Origin: Tolypothrix sp. NIES-4075 | GTDB lineage: Bacteria; Cyanobacteriota; Cyanobacteriia; Cyanobacteriales; Nostocaceae | Assembly: GCF_002218085.1 (NCBI RefSeq) | Contig: NZ_BDUC01000001.1 | Location: 807,955-871,954 of the forward strand | Direction: 5' to 3' | DNA length: 64,000 bases | Shown here: piece after piece, positions 27,244 to 36,234 of the stretch | Position numbering within the stretch: position 1 is the stretch's first letter | Layout of the letters: each line of letters starts with the position of its first letter | Program-made: the position numbers and the translations under genes | Notes under the pieces: model-generated | Seen by the model: the letters and a program-made list of their open reading frames with translations, nothing else | The model's database searches: none | Told to the model about the DNA's origin: nothing

Positions 27244-27795
27244 TTACTGAGGATACCAAAACATGCCTTTAATACCTTCAGGATCGGCGACAAAGCCCAT
27301 AGTCCGATAAAAATCGACAACATGAGGGTCAGCAAAGAGAGTGACATTGCTAATCTCTTCACTTCGGAGTTTTTTGAGTACGTACTTCATCAGTGCTTTA
27401 CCCAGTCCTTTAGCTTGAAAGTCCGGGTGAACTACCACATCCCAAATAGTGGCATTAAAAGCGTGGTCTGAGGTAGCACGGGCAAAACCAATCAGCCGTC
27501 GTTGGGTTCCTCGCACTTGCCACATTGTGGCTACGAGAAAACTATGCTCGATCGCTTTTTTCACTTTTCTCAAAGGACGACGCGACCAACCGACGGCATC
27601 ACAGAGTTCTTCTAATTCATACAAGTCAATATCTCGCTCCGTACTAAAAACGATGCGAGTCTCCTTCGGAGGAGCATCGCCAACGCCATTAGAGCTAGAA
27701 TTGCCTACAACTTCCGCGCTCATCTCTTCAAAAGAGTTCGTCCTAGATGACGCTACAGCTTCGGGAGTACTAAACCAAGTTTTCCAAAAACCCAT
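27244..27795 (-). CDS. GNAT N-acetyltransferase, plastid GNAT/SNAT-like
   Basis: 183 aa. The N-terminal 50 residues are low-complexity (Ser/Asn/Glu) and lack a fold. The core starts at FSTERDIDLYELEELCDAVG and WSRRPLRKVKKAIEHS, blocks shared with chloroplast GNAT proteins related to serotonin N-acetyltransferase/NSI. Acetyl-CoA site: VHPDFQAKGLGKALM (about 133-147). LIGFARATSD and ATIWDVVVHPD are shared with the paralogue at 20678. Substrate is unproved; both small amines and protein lysines are known for relatives. Confidence 0.87.
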   Translation of the reverse strand: MGFWKTWFSTPEAVASSRTNSFEEMSAEVVGNSSSNGVGDAPPKETRIVFSTERDIDLYELEELCDAVGWSRRPLRKVKKAIEHSFLVATMWQVRGTQRRLIGFARATSDHAFNATIWDVVVHPDFQAKGLGKALMKYVLKKLRSEEISNVTLFADPHVVDFYRTMGFVADPEGIKGMFWYPQ

Positions 27796-28044
27796 GCCAA
27801 CGTGGTTCGGGTAGTATAACTGAATTGGTTTCGATTGAAACAGTGTTGACCCACCGAATGAATCTCGCTACCCATTTGCAACCCCTCACACTGAAAATTT
27901 TTCTAGTGTTTTTGGGATTTTCAATTGGTTTAGCCAGTCAGGGCGTGTTTCACACCAATCATTTTCAACTTTAGCATTTTGTTGTAGAGCCTAGGAGAAA
28001 TTAACCAAAACCGAAGGATATGAGAGTCAATTGTATATAAACAC

Positions 28045-28300
28045 GCAGGACTGGGGCATTGGTAATTGGTAATTGGTAATTGGTAATTGGGCATTGGGCA
28101 TTGGGAATGGGTAATTTGAGGAGGGCAAAAGGTTAAAGGGTAAAGGGAAAATGAGTGGAAACCCCAAGACCGCACTGCCTCCCCAACGCACTGGCTCCCC
28201 TTGTCCCCTTGTCCTCCTGTCCCCCTGTCCCCCTGCCCCCCTGCCCCCCTGCCCCCTGCTCCCTGCTCCCTGCTCCCCCTTCCCCTATCCCCCAGTCCAA
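28045..28300. repeat. GGTAATT array facing a C-rich CCCCTGTCCCC array
   Basis: Four to five GGTAATT units at 28058-28090, then GGGCATT units; on the right (28196-28300) repeated CCCCTGTCC / CCCCTGCC units up to the ACT-domain gene. A reading frame runs through the C-rich arm and adds a false N-terminus to the next gene. Confidence 0.9.
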
Positions 28301-28341
28301 GCGTCCCTTGGCGACGAATAAGAGCGAGTCTTAACCCAAAA

Positions 28342-29061
28342 ATGGCTTCTGGTTTAAAATCTTCGACCCTGGAACTCCTAAAACGCTTTAACCGAGCGTT
28401 TCCCCAGTTTTATGAGCAATTTGTTAGCAGTGAGATTCAACTGCAAAATTTGCGGCTAGCCTACCGTCTTTATAAAACCAGACGCGCCGTTATTGAGTTG
28501 AAACCGGAAGGTAGCAAAAGTGCCCTGCATTTTGCCTACCGCAACCAATCTTTTCTCCTCAGTGATATTTTTGGTGTGCTGGCAGCTTATGGGCTGACTA
28601 TCCACGGTTTAAGTCTATACGGTCAGATCCGACCGCCAATGTTGGTTTTTATGAAACTATTGGTGTCTCGTGGCAGTAGAGCTTTGACCGAGAAAACCGC
28701 CGAAAACGTCTGCCGTGCTGTTCGCGAGGCTTTAGGAGGTCGGTTTGAGGTAGAAGAAATGCTAGCAGTAGAATTCAACCTTGATGCTGGCTTAGAACAA
28801 GTACAAACCGAATTCTATGTCGATCCGGTCTTTCATCTCCCTGCCTTAGTTATTGAAGCTGATAACCAACCGGGATTATTCTACAAAGTGATGTACGCCA
28901 TTTGGCAGGAAGATTTGCTGGTGGTAAATGCGAATTTACTGGTTTGGCGCGGACGTACACGCCTTATTCTTTACTTGTTGGGACCCAATGAAAGCCTGAT
29001 TCCTGAATATCTAGGTAACAAAATTGCTGAAGGGGTGCGACAGAGGTTAATGGGAAAATGA
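28342..29061 (+). CDS. ACT-domain protein (GlnD-C-terminus-like)
   Basis: 239 aa from the ATG at 28342. The longer frame back to 28201 is only translated repeat (Pro/Ser/Leu-rich), so it is rejected. Two ACT-like modules: about 55-130 (LLSDIFGVLAAYGLTIHGLSL) and about 160-235 (PALVIEADNQPGLFYKVMYAI), as in the C-terminal part of GlnD or ACR proteins but with no nucleotidyltransferase or HD part. A small-molecule (amino-acid) sensor is likely; nothing in the neighbourhood tells which pathway. Confidence 0.8.
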   Translation: MASGLKSSTLELLKRFNRAFPQFYEQFVSSEIQLQNLRLAYRLYKTRRAVIELKPEGSKSALHFAYRNQSFLLSDIFGVLAAYGLTIHGLSLYGQIRPPMLVFMKLLVSRGSRALTEKTAENVCRAVREALGGRFEVEEMLAVEFNLDAGLEQVQTEFYVDPVFHLPALVIEADNQPGLFYKVMYAIWQEDLLVVNANLLVWRGRTRLILYLLGPNESLIPEYLGNKIAEGVRQRLMGK

Positions 29062-29404
29062 AAAAAGTTAGGTTGGAGCGTTGTTAGGAGTTAGGAGTTA
29101 GTTGTTAGGAGGAGCCAGTTGCGTGCGGTGAGTCAAGGCAGCGCGGTTGCCTGTAGGGTCTATTCGTAGTGGCGAGGAGCGTTGGGGAGTTCCCCCCGCC
29201 CGTGCAACAGCCGCGTTTAGGAGTTGTAGAAACGCGATCGGTCGCGTCTGTACAAAACGAGCAAAGGCGCGGAGTTAGTTGGAGCGTTGGTGCTTAACAG
29301 TCAACAGTCAACAGTTAACCACCAACCACTATCTACCAACCACTATCTACCAACCAAGCTCCCACTAATTTAGTCGCGCCCGCCCTTAAGGGTACGATGG
29401 AATT
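29062..29404. repeat. repeat-rich spacer between two genes
   Basis: GTTAGGAGTTAG units on the left (29080-29112), a GC-rich middle, a 28-bp palindrome at 29226, then ACAGTCAACAGTCAAC and CCACTATCTACCAA units on the right. No gene. Confidence 0.75.
29226..29253. repeat. 28-bp GTAG...TAC palindrome, member 1
   Basis: Begins GTAGAAACGCGATC and ends GGTCGCGTCTGTAC; imperfect inverted repeat. Same length and ends as those at 32397, 53341 and 58504. Confidence 0.75.
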
Positions 29405-30316
29405 ATGGCAAAAATTGAAATATTGGGCGTTCCACACGCATACGAGCTAACGGCTCCCACGACCTACCCCCATGCTTTAGTTTTTATCCACGGTTGGCTC
29501 AATAGCCGTGGATACTGGCAACCTGTGATTTCTCACTTATCAGTTGATTTCCAGTGCCTGTCTTATGATTTGCGTGGGTTTGGTGAGTCCCAGCCTGAGG
29601 CAAAAATTGATTTTAGTCGGGAAGACACATCTAGTTTGAGCCTAACTGACAATGACCGTTGTCAAGTTGGCTATCCGTTCGATTCTGTTTATACTCCAGC
29701 TGCTTATGCTCAGGATTTAGCGGTTCTTCTGCAACAGATGAATATTAGCAGTGCTTGGCTAATTGGTCATTCTTTAGGAGGCACGATCGCTCTTTGGGGT
29801 GCGGCACAAATGCTCGATCGCGTTAAGGGTGTCATCTGTATTAACGCAGGTGGTGGAATTTATCTCAAAGAAGCTTTTGAGCAGTTTCGCTCAACAGGTC
29901 AGAAATTATTGCAAATCCGTCCGAGGTGGCTGTGCCAAGTACCTTTGATTGATTTACTTTTTACTAGAGATACTGTGGCACGTCCTTTGGATCGCTTTTG
30001 GGCACGTCAAAGGGTGATTGATTTTGTTGTGGCTGACCCGGAAGCTGCTCTAGGAACGCTGCTAGACTCAACAACTGAGGAAGAAATTAACCGCTTACCC
30101 CAGTTGGTATCCAAAATTAAACAACCAGTTTATTTCTTAGCTGGTGCGGAAGATAAAATTATGGAACCAAAGTATGTTCGCCATTTAGCTAGCTTTCATG
30201 CTTTGTTCCAATACTCTGGTGACAATGTGATTGAAATTCCTGATTGCGGACATTTGGCAATGTTAGAGCAGCCAAATGCGGTTGCCAATCACATCCGATC
30301 AATAGTTAGGAGTTAG
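29405..30316 (+). CDS. alpha/beta hydrolase
   Basis: 303 aa. A classic alpha/beta hydrolase: oxyanion HG in LVFIHGWLNSRGYW (about 25-38), DLRGFGES, nucleophile elbow LIGHSLGGTIALWG with Ser at about 124, late catalytic Asp in FLAGAEDKIM and His in IPDCGHLAMLEQP. No signal peptide. A loop rich in Asp/Ser (SREDTSSLSLTDNDR) after strand 4 is longer than in many relatives. Substrate unknown. The end converges on tsaD across a repeat block. Confidence 0.88.
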   Translation: MAKIEILGVPHAYELTAPTTYPHALVFIHGWLNSRGYWQPVISHLSVDFQCLSYDLRGFGESQPEAKIDFSREDTSSLSLTDNDRCQVGYPFDSVYTPAAYAQDLAVLLQQMNISSAWLIGHSLGGTIALWGAAQMLDRVKGVICINAGGGIYLKEAFEQFRSTGQKLLQIRPRWLCQVPLIDLLFTRDTVARPLDRFWARQRVIDFVVADPEAALGTLLDSTTEEEINRLPQLVSKIKQPVYFLAGAEDKIMEPKYVRHLASFHALFQYSGDNVIEIPDCGHLAMLEQPNAVANHIRSIVRS

Positions 30317-30478
30317 GAGTCAGGAGGGGGATGGGGGAATGGGGAGATGGGGGGCTTCGAGGTCCCCACGAAGTGGGGTTGGGGGGAATGGGGGGATGGG
30401 GAGTATTATTCAAAAGTTCTCCTTGTCCCCTTGTCCCCTTGCCCCCCTGTCCCCCTGTCCCCCTGTCCCCTTTACCCG
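30302..30478. repeat. GGGGATGGGG / CCCCTTGTCCCC repeat pair
   Basis: G-rich left arm right at the hydrolase stop (from AGTTAGGAGTCAGGAG) and C-rich right arm (CCTTGTCCCCTTGTCCCC) running to the tsaD stop. It can serve as a terminator in both directions for these convergent genes. Confidence 0.85.
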
Positions 30479-31518
30479 ATTTGATATAAATCCATGACTT
30501 GGGTAAGCGACAGTCTTGATTGAACGCTTAGGGTAAGTGGCGATGTATGACCAAGGGCTAGATGCTCTGAGGCTGTACAGCCTATCATGGCGGCATTATC
30601 GGTGCAATATTTCATTGGGGGAAATAACACGCGCAGGTTAGGCTCACAGGCGGCTGCTTGTAAATGTTTCCTCAAACCGCTGTTGGCGGCTACGCCTCCA
30701 CCGACGGCGATAATTTTCAGATCGTAGTCAAGGGCACAGGCGATCGCTCTTTTGGTAAGCGATCGCGCTACGGTTTCTTGAAAACTCGCCGCAATATCGG
30801 CTACAGGTACTTGCTCGCCATTTTTCTCGAATTGTTGCACTAGTCGCTGTACTGCCGTTTTTAACCCGCTAAAGCTCGAATCATAGCGATGATATCCCCC
30901 ACCGGGTAAGGAAACTTTTCCTTCTGGCAAAACAAAGGCTTGCGGATTGCCTGACTGCGCCAGTTTATCAATCATCGGTCCACCGGGATAGCCCAACTTT
31001 AACAACCGCGCTACTTTATCAAAAGCTTCACCTGCCGCATCATCGCGGGTTTGTCCTAAGGTTTCGTACTTACCACAATCTTTGACATAAATCAAGCTTG
31101 TGTGTCCGCCGGAAACCAGTAAGCTAAGAAAAGGAGGCTTGATAGTTGGCTCGCTTAGGTAAGTTGCGTAAATATGACCTTCAAGGTGGTGAACTCCTAA
31201 AAATGGTTTGTTGTGTATTATTGCCAGGGTTTTGGCAGCAGTTAACCCCACTAAAAGCGCTCCCACGAGTCCGGGGGCACAAGTTGCGGCAATTCCGTCG
31301 ATTTTTTCCCAATCTAGTTTTGCTTGTTCGAGGGCTTGAGCGATCGCTTGATTTATCGTTTCTAAATGCTGGCGGGATGCCACTTCTGGTACTACCCCGC
31401 CATACTGCTGATGAACCAGGATTTGGGAGGCAACAATACTACTACAAACTTGACGATTGTTTACAATTGCTACGGCAGTTTCATCGCAGCTGGTTTCTAT
31501 AGCTAAAACGGTTGCCAT
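30472..31518 (-). CDS. tsaD: tRNA threonylcarbamoyladenosine transferase TsaD (Gcp/Kae1)
   Basis: 348 aa. Transfers the threonylcarbamoyl group, made by TsaC, to A37 of tRNA. N-terminal IETSCDETAVAIV; metal ligands His111 and His115 in GVHHLEGHIYATY; LSLLVSGGHTSL and the late VAANSGLRKHL are intact. Together with tsaC at 22482 it forms the core of t6A synthesis (TsaB and TsaE are not in the window). Divergent from psaF, a cyanobacterial arrangement I recall from other genomes. Confidence 0.96.
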   Translation of the reverse strand: MATVLAIETSCDETAVAIVNNRQVCSSIVASQILVHQQYGGVVPEVASRQHLETINQAIAQALEQAKLDWEKIDGIAATCAPGLVGALLVGLTAAKTLAIIHNKPFLGVHHLEGHIYATYLSEPTIKPPFLSLLVSGGHTSLIYVKDCGKYETLGQTRDDAAGEAFDKVARLLKLGYPGGPMIDKLAQSGNPQAFVLPEGKVSLPGGGYHRYDSSFSGLKTAVQRLVQQFEKNGEQVPVADIAASFQETVARSLTKRAIACALDYDLKIIAVGGGVAANSGLRKHLQAAACEPNLRVLFPPMKYCTDNAAMIGCTASEHLALGHTSPLTLSVQSRLSLTQVMDLYQIG

Positions 31519-31693
31519 GACAGGATTATGCTTAATTGAGACAAATTAGCGAAGCTTTAACTTTTATTTACTTAAACTTTACTCGGTTCCCAGGCAAGAG
31601 TATGATGACTTCCTAGTTATGCTGATAAACACCGTACAAGCCGCTTCGTTTTGTACAAAAACTTTTTGTTTCGTAATAAAAGGAAACAACTCA

Positions 31694-32191
31694 ATGAGAC
31701 GATTGTTTACTTTGGTTTTGGCGATTTGCCTAATGTTCAATTTTGCCCCGCCAGCAAAAGCGTTAGGGGCTGACCTTGTACCCTGCAAGGACTCTCCTGC
31801 TTTTCTACAACGGGCAGCAGAGGCGCGTAACACTACCTCAGACCCTGCCTCCGGACAAAAGCGATTTGAGCGTTATGCCCAAGCTATCTGTGGTCCAGAA
31901 GGTTTACCTCATCTGATAGTCGATGGTCGTCTAGATCGCGCTGGTGACTTTATAATACCGGGCATTCTCTTTTTGTATATCGCAGGATGGATTGGTTGGG
32001 TAGGTCGCGCTTATCTGCAAGCCATCAAGAAAGAAGGTGGTGACGTGGAGAAAAAGGAAATCATCATCGAAGTGCCAAAGGCATTTTCACTAATGCTGTC
32101 AGGCTTTACTTGGCCCCTAGCCGCCGTGAAAGAATTGCTTTCGGGCGAATTGACAGCTAAAGATACCGAAATCCCCATTTCACCACGCTAA
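31694..32191 (+). CDS. psaF: photosystem I reaction centre subunit III (PsaF)
   Basis: 165 aa from the ATG at 31694; a longer frame lacks a start signal. It has a lumen-targeting signal (LFTLVLAICLMFNFAPPAKAL), the lumenal domain starting ADLVPCKDSPAF with two conserved Cys (VPCKDS, AICGPEGLPHL), then one membrane helix (IIPGILFLYIAGWIGWVGR) and a stromal end. PsaF contributes to plastocyanin/cytochrome c6 docking and core stability. psaJ follows after 38 bases and psaL after 432. Confidence 0.97.
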   Translation: MRRLFTLVLAICLMFNFAPPAKALGADLVPCKDSPAFLQRAAEARNTTSDPASGQKRFERYAQAICGPEGLPHLIVDGRLDRAGDFIIPGILFLYIAGWIGWVGRAYLQAIKKEGGDVEKKEIIIEVPKAFSLMLSGFTWPLAAVKELLSGELTAKDTEIPISPR

Positions 32192-32229
32192 CAATACACC
32201 TCAATTTTACTTATTTGGGAGAATCATTC

Positions 32230-32364
32230 ATGCAGCAGAACTATTTCCTTAAATATCTTTCCCTAGCACCAGTTTTACTGTTCGCCCACTTGATTTTTGT
32301 TGCCGTTGTGTGGATTGTATTTAACAACTTGTTCCCCGACCTACTTTTCCACCCGATGCCATAA
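32230..32364 (+). CDS. psaJ: photosystem I subunit IX (PsaJ)
   Basis: 44 aa, missed by length-filtered gene finding. One membrane helix: FLKYLSLAPVLLFAHLIFVA continued by VVWIVFNNLFPDLLFHPMP. YFLKYLS and the NxxFPDLLFHPMP end are the PsaJ signature. Shine-Dalgarno GGGAG is 8 bases upstream. It contacts PsaF in photosystem I. Confidence 0.95.
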   Translation: MQQNYFLKYLSLAPVLLFAHLIFVAVVWIVFNNLFPDLLFHPMP

Positions 32365-32396
32365 TCGACGCAATTAAACAATTTTGTTAGCAGTTA

Positions 32397-32424
32397 GTAG
32401 AGACGCGATTAATCGCGTCTGTAC
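32397..32424. repeat. 28-bp GTAG...TAC palindrome, member 2
   Basis: Starts GTAGAGACGCGATT and ends AATCGCGTCTGTAC; the inner 20 bases are a perfect palindrome (32401-32420). Lies between psaJ and psaL and may act as an RNA hairpin there. Confidence 0.85.
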
Positions 32425-32623
32425 TTAGTTAGTTGACTACTAACTATTAACTGCTAATAAATTAATTTTGGAATAGTGGTAATGCTGGAAACAGCATATA
32501 ATTTTGATATCTCTATATATGCTTAATTAACTTTTCTAAACTTCGCTGTGAAAAATCATATTTAGACACAATTATTACTAATAATAAATAATCAAGCATC
32601 TTATTTAGAGGCAAAGACAAAAT

Positions 32624-33145
32624 ATGGCGCAAGCAATAGACGCATCAAAAAATAGTCCTAGCGATGTTAGAAATCGCGAGGTTGTCTTTCCAGAATGGCG
32701 CGATCCGCAGCGGGGAAATCTAGAAACGCCGATTAATGCTTCTCCATTGGTCAAGTGGTACATTAATGCCTTGCCCGCCTATCGCCCAGGTATAACTACC
32801 TTCAGACGAGGGTTAGAAGTCGGTATGGCTCATGGTTACTGGATATTTGGTCCCTTTGCCAAATTGGGTCCCCTGCGGAATACAGATAATGCCAACTTAG
32901 CTGGGTTACTAGCAACCATTGGCTTAATTGTTATTCTTACCGGCACCCTCTCCCTGTATGCTAATAGCAATCCTCCCCAACCAGTTGCCACCGTCACTGT
33001 ACCCAATCCTCCAGATTCTTTTAAAACTAAAGAAGGTTGGAGTAACTTTGGCAGTGCTTTCTTAATCGGTGGTCTTGGTGGTGCAGTAGTTGCTTACCTT
33101 GTGGCTTCTAATATCGAACTAATTCAAGGTTTATTCGGCGGTTAG
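32624..33145 (+). CDS. psaL: photosystem I reaction centre subunit XI (PsaL)
   Basis: 173 aa. It reads NREVVFPEWRDPQRGNLETP then SPLVKWYINALPAYRPG and GLEVGMAHGYWIFGPFAKLGP, the PsaL core, with membrane spans at about 87-110 and 140-160. PsaL holds the monomers of photosystem I together in trimers or tetramers. It is next to psaF-psaJ; no psaI was found between them or just behind. A hairpin terminator follows. Confidence 0.97.
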   Translation: MAQAIDASKNSPSDVRNREVVFPEWRDPQRGNLETPINASPLVKWYINALPAYRPGITTFRRGLEVGMAHGYWIFGPFAKLGPLRNTDNANLAGLLATIGLIVILTGTLSLYANSNPPQPVATVTVPNPPDSFKTKEGWSNFGSAFLIGGLGGAVVAYLVASNIELIQGLFGG

Positions 33146-33180
33146 TTTAGTCATTAGTCAAATGACAGTGTGAATAAGAT

Positions 33181-33221
33181 AAGGACACAAAGGAAAAACT
33201 TAACTTTTTCTTCGTGTCCTT
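33181..33221 (+). terminator. hairpin terminator after psaL
   Basis: Nested stems AAGGACAC/GTGTCCTT and GGAAAAA/TTTTTC followed by TATTTG. It ends the psaL transcript before the convergent gmk gene. Confidence 0.75.
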
Positions 33222-33269
33222 TATTTGTTGGGGTGATAAACAATTCCTTCGTGGTTTAAATCTGTTCTG

Positions 33270-33914
33270 TTAACCAAATAAAGCAGCAGCGATCGCATTT
33301 ACAGCAATCTCCAAATCGTCATTCACGATTTGAATATCAAATTCTTCAGCGGCTTTAATTTCTTCTTGGGCACATTGCAGACGACGGGCGATCGCTTCCT
33401 CTGAGTCCTGTCCGCGATTGCGTATCCGTTGCTCTAACTCTTCAAATGAAGGCGGTAGAATAAAGATGCTGAGGGCGCTAGGGAAAGAAGCGCGGATTTG
33501 TCGTGCCCCTTCCAACTCAATTTCTAGCACAACCGTCTTACCGGCGCGAATTTGGTTAATTACCGCTTGACGAGGAGTGCCGTAATAGTTACCCGCAAAT
33601 TCCGCCCATTCTAGGAATTCACCTTGAGCAACCAATTGTTCAAATTTGTTACGGCTAATAAAGTAATAATTTTTGCCGTCGATTTCCCCAGTCCGGGGAG
33701 AACGAGTCGTCACGGATACTGAATAGTATAGCTCCGGATGACGCTGTAGAAGCGATCGCATGAGTGTGCCTTTGCCGACACCACTGGGACCTGTTAAAAC
33801 AATCAGCCTGCCTAGAGGGGGGCATTCTTTGGTAGTAGCACCATTCTGGATGGATAAAACTTGCATCATCCGCTCAACTTGTGAATTAATCGATAAATAT
33901 AATTCATTAGCCAT
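33270..33914 (-). CDS. gmk: guanylate kinase
   Basis: 214 aa from the ATG at 33914 (a TTG two codons earlier is unlikely; a Met at residue 16 is an alternative that gives the usual ~199 aa). Phosphorylates GMP to GDP. P-loop GPSGVGKGT, then SVSVTTRSPRTGEIDGKNY (GMP site) and the later FIILP-like IFILPPSFEEL lid region. The gene follows the RemA/DUF370 gene on the same strand (115 bases), an order shared with Firmicutes, as I recall. Confidence 0.96.
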   Translation of the reverse strand: MANELYLSINSQVERMMQVLSIQNGATTKECPPLGRLIVLTGPSGVGKGTLMRSLLQRHPELYYSVSVTTRSPRTGEIDGKNYYFISRNKFEQLVAQGEFLEWAEFAGNYYGTPRQAVINQIRAGKTVVLEIELEGARQIRASFPSALSIFILPPSFEELEQRIRNRGQDSEEAIARRLQCAQEEIKAAEEFDIQIVNDDLEIAVNAIAAALFG

Positions 33915-34029
33915 CCCCAAAGCGAGTATAGACTAAAGAATTGGTAGCATGGGTGACAGAAAACTTGTCTAATTCACATATTACTGCTGATATGCCGTAA
34001 ATAGGGTGGGGCTTTCAACCCACCCCCAA

Positions 34030-34296
34030 TCAATTATCTACAACTTGATGCTCGCGGGAAACTACAAAGCGATTTGCTACCGTCTCCGGTTGAATCGCCG
34101 ATAGAATCACATGGCTGGAATCAGTGATAATTACAGCCCTAGTCCTGCGACCATAAGTCGCGTCAATCAGTTGACCTCTGTCTCTTGCGTCAGTAATAAT
34201 CCGCTTAATCGGGGCAGACTCTGGACTGACAATAGCAACTACTCGATTGGCAGACACAATATTGCCAAAACCGATGTTGATTAACTGAATGTCCAT
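34030..34296 (-). CDS. RemA/DUF370 family protein
   Basis: 88 aa, typical length for DUF370/RemA. Diagnostic MDIQLINIGFGNIVSANRVV and IVSPESAPIKRIITDARDRG with DATYGRRTRAVIITDSSHVI. In Bacillus the homologue RemA is a DNA-binding activator of matrix genes. In cyanobacteria function is unproved. It is the gene upstream of gmk. Confidence 0.9.
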   Translation of the reverse strand: MDIQLINIGFGNIVSANRVVAIVSPESAPIKRIITDARDRGQLIDATYGRRTRAVIITDSSHVILSAIQPETVANRFVVSREHQVVDN

Positions 34297-34905
34297 AAAA
34301 AAACTTATGCCAAATACAGTGTGAGAAGCTTATTAGTAACTTCTTTACATGTTATCTATAAAAAATTGGAGTTACAACGATTAAATTCAAGCCAATAAGC
34401 GTTTTTAAATTCTCACTGCTTTTTTTTAGCTATTTATGCCCAAATACTACTCAAAATACTTCTCAAGACATAGGCAAAGCAACACTAACACAAGCTATTG
34501 AGTAGGTCGGCTAATTAAACATCACTGGCGATCGGTCGGGCATAGGGTATGGGAAAGCGCTAGTAGTGCGTCAAAGACTAATTGACGGATAGATTTTCTG
34601 TAGAGACGGCGATTCCCTTGCGTCTCTCTAACCTCAAAATGAGTTTGACTCTTGCGCTTACCTTCTGGGATTCATATTTACAATACGTTTAACCAACACC
34701 AAGCATATCGAATGAGTGGCAGCACGGAGGGCATTGTAAATTATGCCACAGATAAATTCAGAGTCGTCCAAGTTTCGGGTCATCGACTTCAAATCCATCT
34801 AAGCCAAGGCATGAAACTCTCCTTTACTTCTTTAGTAAATGGTCAATAAAAAAAAATAGAAGTTAATCGTCAATTTAAGGTATAAATAACACTTGGGGTT
34901 ATTTA
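34297..34905. other. AT-rich intergenic region at the left edge of the accessory cluster
   Basis: Holds the RemA promoter at its left end and an imperfect palindrome at 34600. An open frame at 34652-34849 is not convincing. Confidence 0.45.
34600..34632. repeat. GTAGAGACG...CGTCTCTCTAAC inverted repeat
   Basis: Same outer words as the 28-bp palindrome family but with a longer inner part (33 bases). Just upstream, CGTCAA/TTGACG forms another small hairpin (34569-34586). Confidence 0.5.
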
Positions 34906-36234
34906 GTGAGTTTAATTGTGTCACAAGTTTTTACGAAAGATTTTGAAATTGAATGCCCACCAAAGCAACGAATTTGGAGTGAAATTGCTCATCGAATTGA
35001 AGAACTGGGACTACCTGGAATACCGATCCGAATGATCTTGACGGCAGTCCGCCAACAGAAGTTGGTGTTTGAATGCAGTTTTCTGGAAACAGATAGAAAG
35101 CCTGTCTGGTCTTCTTTATTAGATATTCGCCATCGTCAAATATCTTCAGCGAAACCTTTTGTTGCTGTAAGTATTGTCCCAACAGGAGTGCGTGCGGAAA
35201 TAGGAGGTTTTGCTGGTGACGCTACTCCAAGTGTCAATCTTTTAGCCAAAGCTTGTGATTATTTAGTTGTTAATCCCAACTCAGTTACAGCGTCTGACCT
35301 CTATTATGCTAGTGACAATGTTCTTTACCTGGAAGGGAATCTAATTTGCCATTTATTGTTGGGGCATACTACTCTGATTCCAGAAACTCGCGCCAAAATT
35401 GGCGTGGTTATTGAGAAAGCCGAAGAAAAATATTTGAATGTCGTCTTCAATGCCATCAATTCTCTTAGAACTGTGAGAGGCATCAATATTGAACCTGTAA
35501 TAGTTACAGGTGGGTCGGTGAGCACTGAATGTATTTTTTCTTCCTATGGTCATGCCTCTGGAAAATTTGAAGGCATTGATGAGCTGATGAAAGCATTAGA
35601 TGTTGTTACTCAAACAGATACTACTGCCGTTGCTTTATCCACAAGTCTCTCAATTGAAAAAGAAATTAAAACGCAGTATTTCAACGGAGAAATCATGCCA
35701 AATCCTTGGGGAGGAGCAGAGGCAATTCTCACTCACATGACGACGAATTTTTATCCTTTTACTGCTGCTCATTCACCATTGTGTTTAGACTTCTCAGAAG
35801 AAGAATTAAACATATTGTATACTTTAGGTGACCCAAGGGATGGAGCAGAGTTAATCTCTATGTCATTTCTCTGTTCAACTTTAAAAGGATTAACCCACTC
35901 TCCACGTCTTGCCAAATTCGATACTCCTTTGCCCTCAGGATGCCAGGGATTTTCTGTAGAAAATGTCTCAGCAGTTGTGATGCCAGAGAGTACTGTAGGC
36001 AACATTCCCTTCTTTGCTTCTCTTGAGCAAAATATTCCAGTTATTTTGGTTCGGGACAATCACACCCAGTATGAAATAACTCCCTCAATTCTGGGAATTG
36101 ACCACAGTCAAAGGAAAATTTACTACGTGAATAGTTACATGGAAGCTGCTGGTTTACTCCTTGCTTTACGGCATGGAATTGCCCCCGAAGCGACAACACG
36201 TCCTATACCCCCAATAGAGCCAATTTTTCTGTGA
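34906..36234 (+). CDS. DUF3326 family protein
   Basis: 442 aa starting at GTG 34906. Recognised as DUF3326 by SIVPTGVRAEIGGFAGDA followed by LLAKACDYLVVNPN and NVLYLEGNLICH; further TGGSVSTECIF and MPNPWGGAEAIL are conserved-looking. DUF3326 proteins occur across cyanobacteria and have no known activity. Soluble. An ~85-residue N-terminal part precedes the core and is not recognised. First gene of a four-gene + strand run (PLP enzyme, SET, SDR follow); a shared role is inferred from that. It begins just after the conserved gmk/remA block. Confidence 0.82.
   Translation: MSLIVSQVFTKDFEIECPPKQRIWSEIAHRIEELGLPGIPIRMILTAVRQQKLVFECSFLETDRKPVWSSLLDIRHRQISSAKPFVAVSIVPTGVRAEIGGFAGDATPSVNLLAKACDYLVVNPNSVTASDLYYASDNVLYLEGNLICHLLLGHTTLIPETRAKIGVVIEKAEEKYLNVVFNAINSLRTVRGINIEPVIVTGGSVSTECIFSSYGHASGKFEGIDELMKALDVVTQTDTTAVALSTSLSIEKEIKTQYFNGEIMPNPWGGAEAILTHMTTNFYPFTAAHSPLCLDFSEEELNILYTLGDPRDGAELISMSFLCSTLKGLTHSPRLAKFDTPLPSGCQGFSVENVSAVVMPESTVGNIPFFASLEQNIPVILVRDNHTQYEITPSILGIDHSQRKIYYVNSYMEAAGLLLALRHGIAPEATTRPIPPIEPIFL

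Noticed and set aside
28201..28341. 47-codon Pro/Ser-rich extension of the ACT-domain protein.
   Set aside because: It is translated from CCCCTGTCC-type tandem repeat DNA.
31560..31600. Two TTTACT words upstream of psaF, like an HLR1 (RpaB) site.
   Set aside because: The spacing is 11, one off the expected pattern, and the last base differs; not enough to call.
32365..32623. Search for psaI between psaJ and psaL.
   Set aside because: No short frame with the PsaI membrane helix was seen; only a palindrome is there.
34652..34849. 65-codon frame ahead of the DUF3326 gene.
   Set aside because: TTG start, no ribosome site, no recognisable composition; too weak to call.
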